A stretch of DNA of 64,000 bases from Microvirga sp. VF16 (GCF_016864375.1 NZ_CP069359.1:310001-374000); one strand, 5' to 3'. Counted from the stretch's first letter, positions 8,038-16,466 are shown. Notes: generated by a model from the sequence alone, not told the origin. A program made the numbers and translations.

Positions 8038-9519
8038 CTACAGCAGTGGCGAAAGCACCCGTGCCGCGGAATCCCGTAACCGCTTGAGGACCGGAATACG
8101 CAAGTACCCGGCTGCCTCGAACGAATAGCAATCCTTGAGATCCCTCTCGAACGCCGCCTCCAGTTCGCCCGAGAGCTGCGTATCGTAGATGACCGCGTTG
8201 AGCTCGTAGTTGATGCTGAAGCTGCGGATGTCGAGATTGGCTGAGCCGATGGAGCAGACCTCACCGTCGATGCTGAGGGTCTTGGCATGCAGGTAGCCTT
8301 TCCCGTACATGTGCACCCGCGCCCCCGCGGCTGCGATCTCGGCCAGGTAGGTGTTGGCGGCCCAGTACGGCGTCTGGTTCAGGCCCTCGCCGCGGTCGCT
8401 CACCATCACGTCCACCTCAATGCCGGCCAAGGCGGCCGCTTTGAGCGCCTCCGCGATGGTGGCATCGAGGATGAAGAAGGGGGATTGCAGCCGCACACGC
8501 TGCTGGGCCGACATGATCATGGCGAAATAGAGCTGGCGGATGGCACGCCACTCCGAGTCCGGGCCCGAGGTCAGGATCTGAACCGGCACGTACGCATCGT
8601 CGGCGCCCAGATCCTCCGATGTCGTGGGAGGCATCTCCGTTGCAAGCAACGGGAAGCGATCCGCCGTGAAGAGGTCCTCGCCCGTGGCGTTATACCAGTC
8701 GACAAGGAATACCACCTGCAGCACCGTCGCCGCCTCCCCTTCAAGGCGAACCTGCGTGTCCCGCCAGCTGTCGAAGGTCGGTCCGCCGTCGATATGCTCC
8801 TGGCCGATGTTCATCCCACCCGTGTAGCCAACCTGCCCATCGATCACAGCGATCTTGCGATGATTGCGGTAGGAGACCGTGTGAAGCCAATAGAGAGCCG
8901 AGACTGGCGCCCATTTGACGCTGCCTTGGCTGAGCGCACGTTTGTAGCGGCGGGTCAGGCGAAAGAGCGATCCGAACGGATCGTAGAGCAGGCGCACCTC
9001 GACACCATGGGCTGCCCGTTCGAGCAGGATCGCCTTCAACTCGCGGGTGAAGGCATCGTCAGCCCAGGTGTAGAACTGGAGAAAGATTGTCCGCTGCGCC
9101 CTCCTCAGATCCTCCATCAGACTTGGGTAGAACGTGGACGCGTCCTGCTGGATGGCGACCCGGTTCCGCGTGGTGAGGCCGGAATGAGAGTTGTGCCGCA
9201 CCAGCGACATGAGCCGCCGCCGGACAAGGCTTTGCGTCTCCAGCCTTCCGATTTCGGCATCCTGACGAGCCAGAAGCTGCTTCAGCAGCGGCGCGGCGGT
9301 TCCCTCCAGGTTCTGGCGGGCAAGCTGCCGCTGGCGGCTGAAGGCCTTGCGGTCGCGTCCGAACAGGGCATAGATGATCAGCCCGATGCCGGGCAGGGTC
9401 AGGAACAGCAGCGTCCAGGCGAGTGTCGCCTGCGGACGTCGGTTCTCCAGAAGGATGAAGATGCCGGTGAGCAGAGCATAGCCTGCGAAGAACCAGCCAA
9501 GGGCGGCAGTCCAGGTCAT
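8038..9519 (-). CDS. cls: Cardiolipin synthase, PLD superfamily
   Basis: A 493-residue membrane enzyme that condenses phosphatidylglycerol molecules to cardiolipin. Two N-terminal hydrophobic segments (about 5-25 and 35-52) form the PLDc_N domain. The two HKD motifs are present: HRKIAVIDG near residue 220, followed by GGMN, and HAKTLSIDG near residue 415, followed by GSANLD. Length is normal for bacterial Cls. It is convergent with the creatinase gene and divergent from the AI-2E permease. No partner gene suggests a special role. Confidence 0.92.
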   Translation of the reverse strand: MTWTAALGWFFAGYALLTGIFILLENRRPQATLAWTLLFLTLPGIGLIIYALFGRDRKAFSRQRQLARQNLEGTAAPLLKQLLARQDAEIGRLETQSLVRRRLMSLVRHNSHSGLTTRNRVAIQQDASTFYPSLMEDLRRAQRTIFLQFYTWADDAFTRELKAILLERAAHGVEVRLLYDPFGSLFRLTRRYKRALSQGSVKWAPVSALYWLHTVSYRNHRKIAVIDGQVGYTGGMNIGQEHIDGGPTFDSWRDTQVRLEGEAATVLQVVFLVDWYNATGEDLFTADRFPLLATEMPPTTSEDLGADDAYVPVQILTSGPDSEWRAIRQLYFAMIMSAQQRVRLQSPFFILDATIAEALKAAALAGIEVDVMVSDRGEGLNQTPYWAANTYLAEIAAAGARVHMYGKGYLHAKTLSIDGEVCSIGSANLDIRSFSINYELNAVIYDTQLSGELEAAFERDLKDCYSFEAAGYLRIPVLKRLRDSAARVLSPLL

Positions 9520-9536
9520 CCCGTCCTTCTCTCCCG

Positions 9537-9662
9537 TCAGGCCGTGGCCTTCCGTGCGGGCTCGTGCATCCTGTCCGCCTTCACGAAGGCGGAACGTCGC
9601 TGCAGCGGGACAACCTGGTTCCGTGCCTGTGGTTCGGCTGGCATCGTAGCCTCTTCCGACAT
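9537..9662 (-). CDS. Possible small ORF upstream of cls
   Basis: A 41-codon frame beginning MSEEATMPAEP ends 17 bases before the cls start, on the same strand. A weak AAGG lies just before its ATG. The same frame is open further upstream. No domain or membrane segment is visible. It might be a leader peptide for cls, but support is thin. Confidence 0.22.
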   Translation of the reverse strand: MSEEATMPAEPQARNQVVPLQRRSAFVKADRMHEPARKATA

Positions 9663-9775
9663 GTGCCTTGGCTCGCCGTCCCTGCCGGATATCCGAAAGC
9701 CTGTCTCAGGCGTTGGCGGATTGAAGCCGCAGCCCCGGGAAGGGTCGTGGCCAGCCACGCCCGAATGCCGAGCGC

Positions 9776-10933
9776 ATGATGAACCTGAACAAGACACGGC
9801 CTGAACCCATCCGGTTGCCCGACAGGAGGGTTCTCCGGCGGGGGATGGCCCGAAAGCCCACGCCGATCCGAATTTCCGTCACGGCATGGCGGCTCATCCT
9901 GCTTGGCCTGGCTGCCCTGCTGGCGCTGATCCTGTGGGCGGTGCCGATCGTGCCGGCCGTCGCTCTAGCCGGCTTCGCGGTGGCCCTGGTGCTGTCCTTC
10001 CCGGTTCACCTGTTCGCGCAGTATGTTCCGCGTAGCCTGGCAATCCTGCTGTCATTCCTGATCCTGCTCGCCGTGGTCCTCCTGCTGGCCTACATTCTCC
10101 TGCCCCTGATCGTGTCCCAGGCCGGGGCCCTCGTCACTGCCCTGCCCGATCTGGTGCAGAACCTGGAGCAGTATCTGGTGCGGGCGCTCAGGGCGCTACA
10201 TGCCCGGGATCTGTTGCCCGACACCCCGGAGGCGGTGGCGGGACGCCTGATCTCGGATATCAAGGACAGCCTTGGCCTGATCGCCAACAATGTGCTCGGC
10301 CGTACGCTCGGAATTCTCTTCGGCACCTTCAGTTGGGCACTGACCCTGTTCGCGGTGATCTTCATCGCCGCGTCGCTGCTCGCCAACGTGCGTTCGTTCA
10401 AGGCAGCCTATCTCACCAGCGTGCCGGGCCATTACCGCCACGACGCTTTGGCGTTCTGGGATGCGCTCGGCCATGCCCTCTCGAGCTACCTGGGCGGGCT
10501 TGCGGTGGTGCTGGCCATCCAAGGTGGGCTGTCCGCGGCGGCGCTGTTCCTGATCGGAGTGCCCTACTCCCTGGCCCTGGGCGCCTGGGTGTCGATCACG
10601 GCGGTCATCCCCTACCTTGGCGCCTGGATCGGGGCCATTCCAGCGCTGCTGGTGGCATTCTCCATCTCCCCGACCGCGGCCGTGCTGACCGGCATGCTCT
10701 TCCTGGCGATCCAGCAGTTGGAAGGCAACGTTCTGACACCCCGCATTCAGGCTCAGACCATCAAGGTGCCCTCGGTCCTGGTCTTCCTGGGCGTGCTGGC
10801 CGGCGGATCTCTGGCCGGGATTACGGGCGTCCTCCTCGCCGTTCCGACGCTGGCGACGCTCCGCGTGATCTTCGATTTCTTTCGCGTCAGGCTCCGGACG
10901 GAACCCAGTCCTCTCGATCCGCCGCCGGGATGA
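9776..10933 (+). CDS. AI-2E family transporter (PerM-like membrane protein)
   Basis: A 385-residue integral membrane protein with paired N-terminal helices (about 35-90), a soluble middle domain (about 100-160), and a C-terminal bundle including ALGAWVSITAVIPYLGAWIG. It also has the conserved QQLEGNVLTPRI followed by KVPSVLVFLGVLAGG. This organisation is typical of the AI-2E/PerM/YdiK family, some members of which work as Na+/H+ antiporters or exporters. The start is uncertain: ATG 9776, 9779 or 9845, none with an ideal ribosome site. The substrate is unknown. Confidence 0.85.
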   Translation: MMNLNKTRPEPIRLPDRRVLRRGMARKPTPIRISVTAWRLILLGLAALLALILWAVPIVPAVALAGFAVALVLSFPVHLFAQYVPRSLAILLSFLILLAVVLLLAYILLPLIVSQAGALVTALPDLVQNLEQYLVRALRALHARDLLPDTPEAVAGRLISDIKDSLGLIANNVLGRTLGILFGTFSWALTLFAVIFIAASLLANVRSFKAAYLTSVPGHYRHDALAFWDALGHALSSYLGGLAVVLAIQGGLSAAALFLIGVPYSLALGAWVSITAVIPYLGAWIGAIPALLVAFSISPTAAVLTGMLFLAIQQLEGNVLTPRIQAQTIKVPSVLVFLGVLAGGSLAGITGVLLAVPTLATLRVIFDFFRVRLRTEPSPLDPPPG

Positions 10934-10956
10934 ACCCCGATAACGGACCTATCGCC

Positions 10957-11811
10957 TCATCGGAGGGGCGGTACGGCGAGGATGTCAACGTCGAGGGAGC
11001 GCAGGACCTCCTCGGTCACGCTTCCCAGGAGCGCCTTGGCGATGCCCGTGCGGCCGTGCGTCCCGATGATCAGGACGTCGGGTTTCGATTGCTCCGTGGC
11101 CTTGGAGATCACCTCGAACGGTGCCCCCTCCTCGATGGACATCGACCGGCCACGATCATCGAGCAGGTTCGCCTCCAGGAACGCGATCAGCTCCTTGGCG
11201 GCCCGCTGACGCTCGTCGGCCACATATCCGTCAATGGCGTCCCGGCTGAGGCCGGCATAGAACATCTTCCCTTTCGCCATCGGCTGGAAGGCATGGACGA
11301 GCGCGAGCCGGGCACCGCTGGGCAATCCCAGCGCCCTGCCGGTTCTGATCGCATTCACGGACGGCTCGGACATGTCGACGGGGGCCAAGGCCGTCCGGTA
11401 GGGCTGATCCATCTCCTTGTTCACCATTAGGACCGGGAACGGACCCGTGCGGATCACGCGCTCGATGGTCGTTCCGACAAAAATATCGCGCAGGAGCTGC
11501 TTGCGGTGGGCTCCCATGACAATGAGATCCGCGCCCGTCGACGCGGCGGCGCGTAGGATGCCGTCGAACGGGTCGCCCTCAACGACGAGGGCGCGAGACG
11601 GGAGTACGCTCAGCTCGGCGATTGCACTGATCTGCTCGCTGAGGATCCGTTCGGCCTCGCGCCTTTGGAGCGCGACCAGATCCGGCGGCTGGTCATCGTC
11701 CACGACGTGCACGAGGGTGAGCTCGGCGCCGCTGTCCCGCGCCAGCAGGCCCGCCCGCCGCAAGGCCCGCTGCGAGCGGGTCGAAAAATCCGTCGCTGCG
11801 AGAATGTGCAT
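10957..11811 (-). CDS. Tandem universal stress protein (UspA family)
   Basis: A 284-residue cytosolic protein made of two Usp domains (about 1-145 and 150-284). The second domain carries the full ATP-binding pattern G-T-H-G-R-T-G followed by LLGS. The first has only a partial version (MGAHRKQ), so nucleotide binding may be confined to the C-terminal half. It heads a minus-strand group followed upstream by a small protein and two Rnk-like genes. A role in stress adaptation is known for the family; the signal here is unknown. Confidence 0.87.
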   Translation of the reverse strand: MHILAATDFSTRSQRALRRAGLLARDSGAELTLVHVVDDDQPPDLVALQRREAERILSEQISAIAELSVLPSRALVVEGDPFDGILRAAASTGADLIVMGAHRKQLLRDIFVGTTIERVIRTGPFPVLMVNKEMDQPYRTALAPVDMSEPSVNAIRTGRALGLPSGARLALVHAFQPMAKGKMFYAGLSRDAIDGYVADERQRAAKELIAFLEANLLDDRGRSMSIEEGAPFEVISKATEQSKPDVLIIGTHGRTGIAKALLGSVTEEVLRSLDVDILAVPPLR

Positions 11812-11899
11812 GGGTTCGTCTCCTGTAAGTTCGAATGTCGGGAGCTTGCACGCAACCTCAACCGAGCTCTCGTGTCCCGTTTTCGCGGGCAGGCCGTCC

Positions 11900-12073
11900 C
11901 TACCCGATCTGGTCGATCACTTGCTTCCGGATCTCCTCGCGAGTCATCGAGTTCGGTTGCGGCGCCCACTCCGGAACCACAAACACCTTTGCCTCGATCG
12001 GCCGATGGCGGTTACGCGGCTCCCCGGCCACTGGGATCTTGCCGGTGACTGTGATCTTGTCTGCGGCTTTCAT
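11900..12073 (-). CDS. Conserved-looking small protein, 57 aa
   Basis: A 57-codon ORF with a strong AAGGAG eight bases before the ATG at 12073. The peptide begins MKAADKITVTGKIPVAGEP and ends with an amphipathic helix TREEIRKQVIDQIG. There is no signal peptide or membrane segment. It lies 43 bases downstream of an Rnk-like gene on the same strand and shares a nearly identical ribosome-site region with it, which suggests one transcript. No family is recognised. Confidence 0.7.
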   Translation of the reverse strand: MKAADKITVTGKIPVAGEPRNRHRPIEAKVFVVPEWAPQPNSMTREEIRKQVIDQIG

Positions 12074-12115
12074 TCTTCTTCTCCTTGGCCGTTGCGACGT
12101 GTTTTGGTTGTGGGT

Positions 12116-12538
12116 TCAGACACTGATGCCGGCCATGCGCTCGGGCTGGAAATGCACCCGTTGCACCGTCACCTTGCGCCGTCCGCCCGTCGGCCCCAGC
12201 CATTCCATCGACTGTCCCTCCGACAGTCCCACCAGAGCTGCCCCGATTGGCGTCAGGACCGAGATCCGTCCGGCATCCGCATCCTCCTCGCCCGGATACA
12301 CCAGGGTAGTCCGACGCACGTCGCCCGTGATCTCATCCTGGTACTCGACCTCCGAATGCATCGTCACGATGTCCGGGCGGATGGCCCCGGGTGACGCGAT
12401 CATCGCGCGGTCGAGTTCGTCTGCCAGCATCTCGGCGACGGTGTAGTGCTGGCCGTTGACACCGGCGGTCGCGATCCAGGACAGCCGGTCGTAATCGATC
12501 GTGGAGATCGTGATGGGAGGAAGGGTTACCTGTTTCAT
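12116..12538 (-). CDS. Rnk-like regulator, short type (GreA/GreB C-terminal fold)
   Basis: A 140-residue protein of the nucleoside diphosphate kinase regulator (Rnk) family, which binds RNA polymerase near the secondary channel in E. coli. An N-terminal helical part (STIDYDRLSW and MLADELDRA) precedes the GreA/GreB-type C-terminal domain with LVYPGEEDADAGRISVLTPIGAALVGLSEGQSM. The ATG at 12538 has AAGGAG; the longer frame is rejected. It is the first-described member of the short type, which recurs at 57.6, 61.7 and 63.7 kb. It follows the long-type gene, forming a pair. Confidence 0.85.
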   Translation of the reverse strand: MKQVTLPPITISTIDYDRLSWIATAGVNGQHYTVAEMLADELDRAMIASPGAIRPDIVTMHSEVEYQDEITGDVRRTTLVYPGEEDADAGRISVLTPIGAALVGLSEGQSMEWLGPTGGRRKVTVQRVHFQPERMAGISV

Positions 12539-12602
12539 TGTCTTCTCCTTTGTGTCGCTGCGCCCTGCGATGGGAGAGCAGCAAGCATTCTGGTTACCGG
12601 GA

Positions 12603-13157
12603 TCAGGACCGTCCGCAGACAATGACCGAGACCGGATCGCTGGCCGGGAAGGTCTCCATCAGGGCCTCATCGAGCCGGCGGTCGAGATCGTCCCACGAAT
12701 TGTCTGGTCCATGCTCAGACGGATTAGATGCATTCCAGGCCGACCCCGCTTCATCCGGCAGAAGCCGGAACTGGACATCCTCCACCACGACCTCGTGCAC
12801 TGGCCCATTCCGGTTCGTCTGGAACGGCATGCGGTCGCCCACGCGCAGGCCGAGCAGGGCAATTCCCAAGGGCGTCAGCACCGACAGTTCCGCGCCGGGC
12901 CAGAGCAGGTCCTGTGGATGGACCAGAACGTTCGCTTTCGGCCGTCCGCCATCGATCCGGTATGTGACCTTCGCGTTGGTCGAGACCACGTCGTCCGGCA
13001 ACGCGTCGGGGTGGCAGAGGGAAGCCCGTCGCAGCTCCGACATCAGGAACTGGCGATGCGGCTTGCGCTGGTTGTGCTCCATGGCGGCAACGGACATGAG
13101 ACGGTTGTAGTCGTGCGTTGCGATGGTGACCTGCGGCAGGTCCATGGTGGTGTTCAT
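12603..13157 (-). CDS. Rnk-like regulator, long type with acidic C-terminal tail
   Basis: A 184-residue protein. Residues 1-135 are Rnk-like: IATHDYNRL, FLMSELRRA, VSTNAKVTYRID, then LLWPGAELSVLTPLGIALLGLRVGDRM. The last 45 residues form a separate tail containing WDDLDRRLDEALMETFPASDP. That tail resembles a short motif seen as a stand-alone peptide in many alphaproteobacteria. The ATG at 13157 has AGGAGG eight bases upstream. Its stop lies 65 bases before the short-type gene. It is the most extended of the three long-type copies here. Confidence 0.83.
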   Translation of the reverse strand: MNTTMDLPQVTIATHDYNRLMSVAAMEHNQRKPHRQFLMSELRRASLCHPDALPDDVVSTNAKVTYRIDGGRPKANVLVHPQDLLWPGAELSVLTPLGIALLGLRVGDRMPFQTNRNGPVHEVVVEDVQFRLLPDEAGSAWNASNPSEHGPDNSWDDLDRRLDEALMETFPASDPVSVIVCGRS

Positions 13158-13581
13158 GAGATGATCCTCCTGGATGCACGGATCCGGGCTCGCGAGCGCG
13201 TTGCATCGAAGCGAGCGGTCGCGTTCACCTGTGACCGGGCGTGCTGGGTTCAGTTTTGCAAGATTGGTCATGACCCCGAACGATGGTGGCGCACGGCGCC
13301 GGCGCGAGTTCGGGGTTCAGCGGCCTGCGAAGAGGCAGCCTCCGCGGCGGATGAGGATATGAGACAGGGTAATCATGACAACAATAACGTAAGTATTAAA
13401 ATGTAGTATTCAACCCTATTCAGCACAGAGAATGACTAAAATTCTTCAATTTTCGGATATTGAAGCGTATTCAAAAATAAAACGGAATCGAACCTGCCGC
13501 ACCAGAGCTTGCTTGGTGAAATCCGTCTCCCTGACGGGCATCCCGGGTGCGAGAAGTCTGAATCGCGGCCTCCGCAGTCGT
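13158..13581. other. AT-rich intergenic region upstream of Rnk pair
   Basis: No convincing gene. Bases about 13365-13495 are strikingly AT-rich against the GC-rich surroundings. They contain the inverted repeat CTTCAAT-N8-ATTGAAG at 13444-13465. The region probably holds the promoter and perhaps an operator for the minus-strand Rnk pair. A plus-strand frame starting at 13432 runs into the antisense of the TetR gene and is not supported. Confidence 0.5.
13444..13465. promoter_or_regulatory. Inverted repeat in AT-rich upstream region
   Basis: Perfect 7-bp arms CTTCAAT and ATTGAAG separated by 8 bases, about 290 bases upstream of the long-type Rnk start and within the AT-rich patch. It could be an operator; no binding protein is indicated by sequence. 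Confidence 0.3.
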
Positions 13582-14226
13582 CTAAAGCGTCAGCACGTTA
13601 GCCATCACGCTCTGCTCCAACGCGTCCTGGAACCGCTCCCTGCTCCCGGCCACCTCGGAGAAGCGTGCGATCAGCGGCCGGAGGGCTGACGAGGTGGAGA
13701 TCGATGTCACAAGGAGGAAGAACAGCATCTCCGGATCCTGCTGTCGAATGACGCCGGCCGCGATGGCCTCGCGGATGAGCGGCACCAGAAGGTCGTGGTG
13801 CGGCCTCACGAGGCGTTCGTAGAGGTAATCGCGACGCTCGCCGGCTTGGTGCATCTCCTGGCTCACCAGCAGGCCGAGCTCGGGCAAGTCGCTGTTGACC
13901 CGGATGAGGTGACGCAGGGCGTAGCGGACCCGATCCGCGACGTCGGCATCGGTGGTTGCAGCGGGCCCATCCTCGTACGTGGTCAACAGCCGCGTAGCGA
14001 GGCTGTCCACGGCGGCTTTCCAGAGATCGAGCTTGGAGCCGAAATGATGGGCGATCAGGGCCACGTCGATGCCGGCATCGGCCGCGATTCGGCGCAGGTT
14101 GGTGCCGTCATACCCGCCCTGGGCAAACGCCCTCGACGCGGCCTGCAGGATCCCATCGTGCGGCGAGATTTCCGACTTACGGGGCCGGCCGCGTCCCCGC
14201 TGCACGGGCTGCATGGCCCGGGTCAC
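13582..14226 (-). CDS. TetR-family transcriptional regulator
   Basis: A 214-residue regulator if started at GTG 14226, which overlaps the stop of the upstream gene (GTGA) and has GGGAG seven bases before it. ATG 14214 is the alternative. An RGRGRPRK leader precedes the TetR helix-turn-helix, including GYDGTNLRRIAADAGIDVALIAHHFGSK. The rest is a helical ligand/dimer domain. It is coupled to the HdeD-type membrane gene, which it probably controls. The ligand is unknown. Confidence 0.85.
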   Translation of the reverse strand: MTRAMQPVQRGRGRPRKSEISPHDGILQAASRAFAQGGYDGTNLRRIAADAGIDVALIAHHFGSKLDLWKAAVDSLATRLLTTYEDGPAATTDADVADRVRYALRHLIRVNSDLPELGLLVSQEMHQAGERRDYLYERLVRPHHDLLVPLIREAIAAGVIRQQDPEMLFFLLVTSISTSSALRPLIARFSEVAGSRERFQDALEQSVMANVLTL

Positions 14227-14798
14227 AGCCGGTCTCCCGGAGGAGGCCTGAGCGCCAGACCGAACGCGATCGCCGCGACACCTTGGGCGCTGAGGTCCGC
14301 CGCAAGCACCGCACCGAACAGCCACGCATGATCCACGGGCCGCCCCATGGCGACCACCACACTTGCCGCGATAGTGACGGCGCCCGACAGCGCCAGCCAT
14401 CTCCACCCAACCTGCGGCCGAAGCCGCACGGCCGTCAGGATGCGCAGGATACCCGCCATGCCGAGCCCGAGCACGAGCCCGAGGAGCGACGGCACGGAGG
14501 ACAATCCCGGATTGAGATACGCGATCATGCCCGCGACCCCGTAGAGGATGCCGCTGAACAGCCATGGGTAGAAGCCGCTCCGGCCAATCACGAGGATGGC
14601 ATGAAGGAGCAGGGCCACGGCGCCGAGCGCCATCATGGCACCGATGAAGCGAACCGGTGGCGCGGCACCGACCAGCAGATTGGCGAAGGCAAGGACGCTC
14701 AACGCGAAGAATGTGGTGCCGACAACGAAACAGGCCCACTTGGGAATGACATCATCCGGCCGTATGACTTGGTCCCAGCGGGAAAGCGCCGATTTCAT
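14223..14798 (-). CDS. HdeD family membrane protein (DUF308)
   Basis: A 191-residue inner-membrane protein with about six hydrophobic segments arranged as DUF308 repeats, for example VGTTFFALSVLAFANLLVGA and GAMMALGAVALLLHAI. It resembles HdeD, linked to acid resistance in enterobacteria. The ATG at 14798 follows GGGAGAAGGATC; the frame from 14879 has no support. It overlaps the downstream TetR gene, giving a two-gene operon. Stress function is by family resemblance only. Confidence 0.78.
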   Translation of the reverse strand: MKSALSRWDQVIRPDDVIPKWACFVVGTTFFALSVLAFANLLVGAAPPVRFIGAMMALGAVALLLHAILVIGRSGFYPWLFSGILYGVAGMIAYLNPGLSSVPSLLGLVLGLGMAGILRILTAVRLRPQVGWRWLALSGAVTIAASVVVAMGRPVDHAWLFGAVLAADLSAQGVAAIAFGLALRPPPGDRL

Positions 14799-15078
14799 GA
14801 TCCTTCTCCCATGCCGAACGCACATCGCATGCAATAATTCAACAAATGATGATTTATTGGGTGTTGCTGGTTGCCTCAAGGATTTCGGAGCTTTTGTCTC
14901 ATCCGCCTGACCGTCGCTGGGGTCGCCCGGCGATGGGTCTCAGAACATCGTGGCTGCCGCGTAATGTGTGCCTTTGCCGCAACAGCGCAGTGCCTTTTGG
15001 CGTGGAACGGCAGGATGAGCACGGGCCGCGTCCAAGCTTCACAATTCTGCCCCAAATCGGCTTAGGTTTCGAACCGCT

Positions 15079-15257
15079 GCAAGCGGGAGAGAGCCAGCGT
15101 GCTGGCCGCCGAAGGAGCAACCGCCCCGGAATCTCTCAGGCACCGAGGACCGCTTGCGGTGCAACACTCTGAAAAGCGGAGCGTCCTGCTCCCGCCCACG
15201 GTGTAAGTCGCCGCCGGTCGAGCCGGCTGCGATGAAGCTCTCAGGCCAATGACAGAG
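15079..15257 (+). ncRNA. Tandem glycine riboswitch
   Basis: Two glycine aptamers in series. Aptamer 1 (15079-15157) is closed by GCAAGCGG pairing with CCGCTTGC. It contains GAGAG...GCCGAAGGAGCAA...ATCTCTCAGGCA...GGACCG, the hallmark core. After a 9-base linker, aptamer 2 (15167-15257) is closed by CTCTG with CAGAG and has GGTGTAAGTC and GCTCTCAGGCC. The architecture is that of the cooperative glycine sensors that switch on glycine cleavage or export genes. A terminator follows after two bases. The next plus-strand gene is an L,D-transpeptidase 280 bases away, not a glycine catabolism gene. Confidence 0.88.
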
Positions 15258-15259
15258 GG

Positions 15260-15289
15260 GGCTCGCACAATCGGTGTGCGGAGCCTTTT
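15260..15289 (+). terminator. Intrinsic terminator of the glycine riboswitch
   Basis: GGCTCGCACA pairs with TGTGC-G-GAGCC (one bulged base), with a 5-base loop, followed directly by TTTT. It starts two bases after the P1 helix of aptamer 2, the expected place for an expression platform. Glycine binding would be expected to prevent termination. Confidence 0.75.
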
Positions 15290-15537
15290 CGGAGCCTGAT
15301 CATGCCTTCCCCATCCATTCCTTATGTCCACTGACACCGGGCCAACCTGGTCTGCGCACCCGCGCCCCTTGGTCAGCAGCACGCCCAGTAAGCCGGCGCG
15401 AATGGTCGTCGGCTGAACCCAGCCTCCCGACGGCCCGCATCACCGCTCGTGAACCGCCACACATCCATCACGGATTTGGGCGGCTGCGGGCGTGCGGATG
15501 TCATCCTCGTCACCTCCCATCAAAAAGCAAATCATCC

Positions 15538-16260
15538 ATGTCTCCTTTCCGTCCCCTTCCCCGTCAGAACGCATCTATGCACTTCGCAGTGGTCGGCATC
15601 GTCCTGCTGGCTCTGACACTGGCGGGCTGCGTCTCGACACAGCCACCTCAGCACACCGATCTCAAGGCGCCGCATCCGACCTACGTCGCCATGTACGGGC
15701 CGCAGCCGAACGAGAAGTTTCCGCTCCCGGCCACCGACATCTCGACGGTCGATCCGCAGTTTCTCCGGCGGGAAGTCGCCTACGACACCCCGGAACGGCC
15801 CGGCACCATCGTGGTCGACACGGCCAACCGTCACCTGTACCTCGTGCGGGAGAATGGACGCGCGCTCCGCTATGGCATCGGCGTCGGCGCTGACGGCATG
15901 AAATGGGCCGGCCGGGCGCAGGTCGGCCGCAAGGCTGAATGGCCGCGCTGGACGCCGACCGCCGCGATGATCAAGCGCGATCCCGAGCGCAACCGGCCCT
16001 GGGCGAACGGGATGCCCGCGGGACCGAACAATCCCTTGGGCCCGCGAGCGCTCTACCTCTTCCAGGATGGCCGGGACACCTTGTACCGGATCCACGGCAC
16101 CACCGAGCCCGACACCATCGGCGAGGCGGTGTCGAGCGGGTGCATCCGCATGCTCAATCCCGATATTCTCGACCTGTACAGCCGTGTCCCGGTCGGTGCC
16201 CCGGTGATTGTCCTGTCCGACACGCAGACGGCCAATGCCGACAGGGGGCCAACCACGTGA
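15538..16260 (+). CDS. L,D-transpeptidase lipoprotein (YkuD domain)
   Basis: A 240-residue periplasmic peptidoglycan cross-linking enzyme. A lipoprotein signal (VGIVLLALTLAGC) ends in a lipobox Cys. The YkuD domain spans about 85-230, with HLYLVRENGRALRYGIGVG, a His in YRIHGT, and the catalytic SSGCIRM. The start may be ATG 15538 or 15577; neither has a clear ribosome site. It lies downstream of the glycine riboswitch-terminator and may be its target, since no other plus-strand gene intervenes. Glycine is known to disturb peptidoglycan cross-linking, which makes the link plausible but unproven. Confidence 0.88.
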   Translation: MSPFRPLPRQNASMHFAVVGIVLLALTLAGCVSTQPPQHTDLKAPHPTYVAMYGPQPNEKFPLPATDISTVDPQFLRREVAYDTPERPGTIVVDTANRHLYLVRENGRALRYGIGVGADGMKWAGRAQVGRKAEWPRWTPTAAMIKRDPERNRPWANGMPAGPNNPLGPRALYLFQDGRDTLYRIHGTTEPDTIGEAVSSGCIRMLNPDILDLYSRVPVGAPVIVLSDTQTANADRGPTT

Positions 16261-16452
16261 TCGTCCGAGCGAGGCGATGCACATACGTGCCCCCGGGTCT
16301 CGTGCAAGGCGACCGATGGGCCACAGGGTGCAGGGTCGAGGTGGTGCCAGGAAGGCCGTGCCGGCCCGTCGGTCGACTTCGGCCTCAAGCGGCCCAGATG
16401 TTAGTTTTTCCGGATCCTACCCTTGCATCCGGATGTCAATGTCAACCATATT

Positions 16453-16466
16453 GGGCGATATCGCCC
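16453..16466. promoter_or_regulatory. Palindrome upstream of the mrp operon
   Basis: GGGCGATATCGCCC is a perfect 14-bp palindrome, 53 bases before the mrpA start. It lies in a 258-base gap that holds nothing else recognisable. It may be an operator for the antiporter operon. Confidence 0.35.

Noticed and set aside
13480..13520. GGTTCGATTCC on the minus strand, resembling a tRNA T-arm
   Set aside because: The bases on either side do not form a T-stem, and no anticodon arm or acceptor stem could be built around it.
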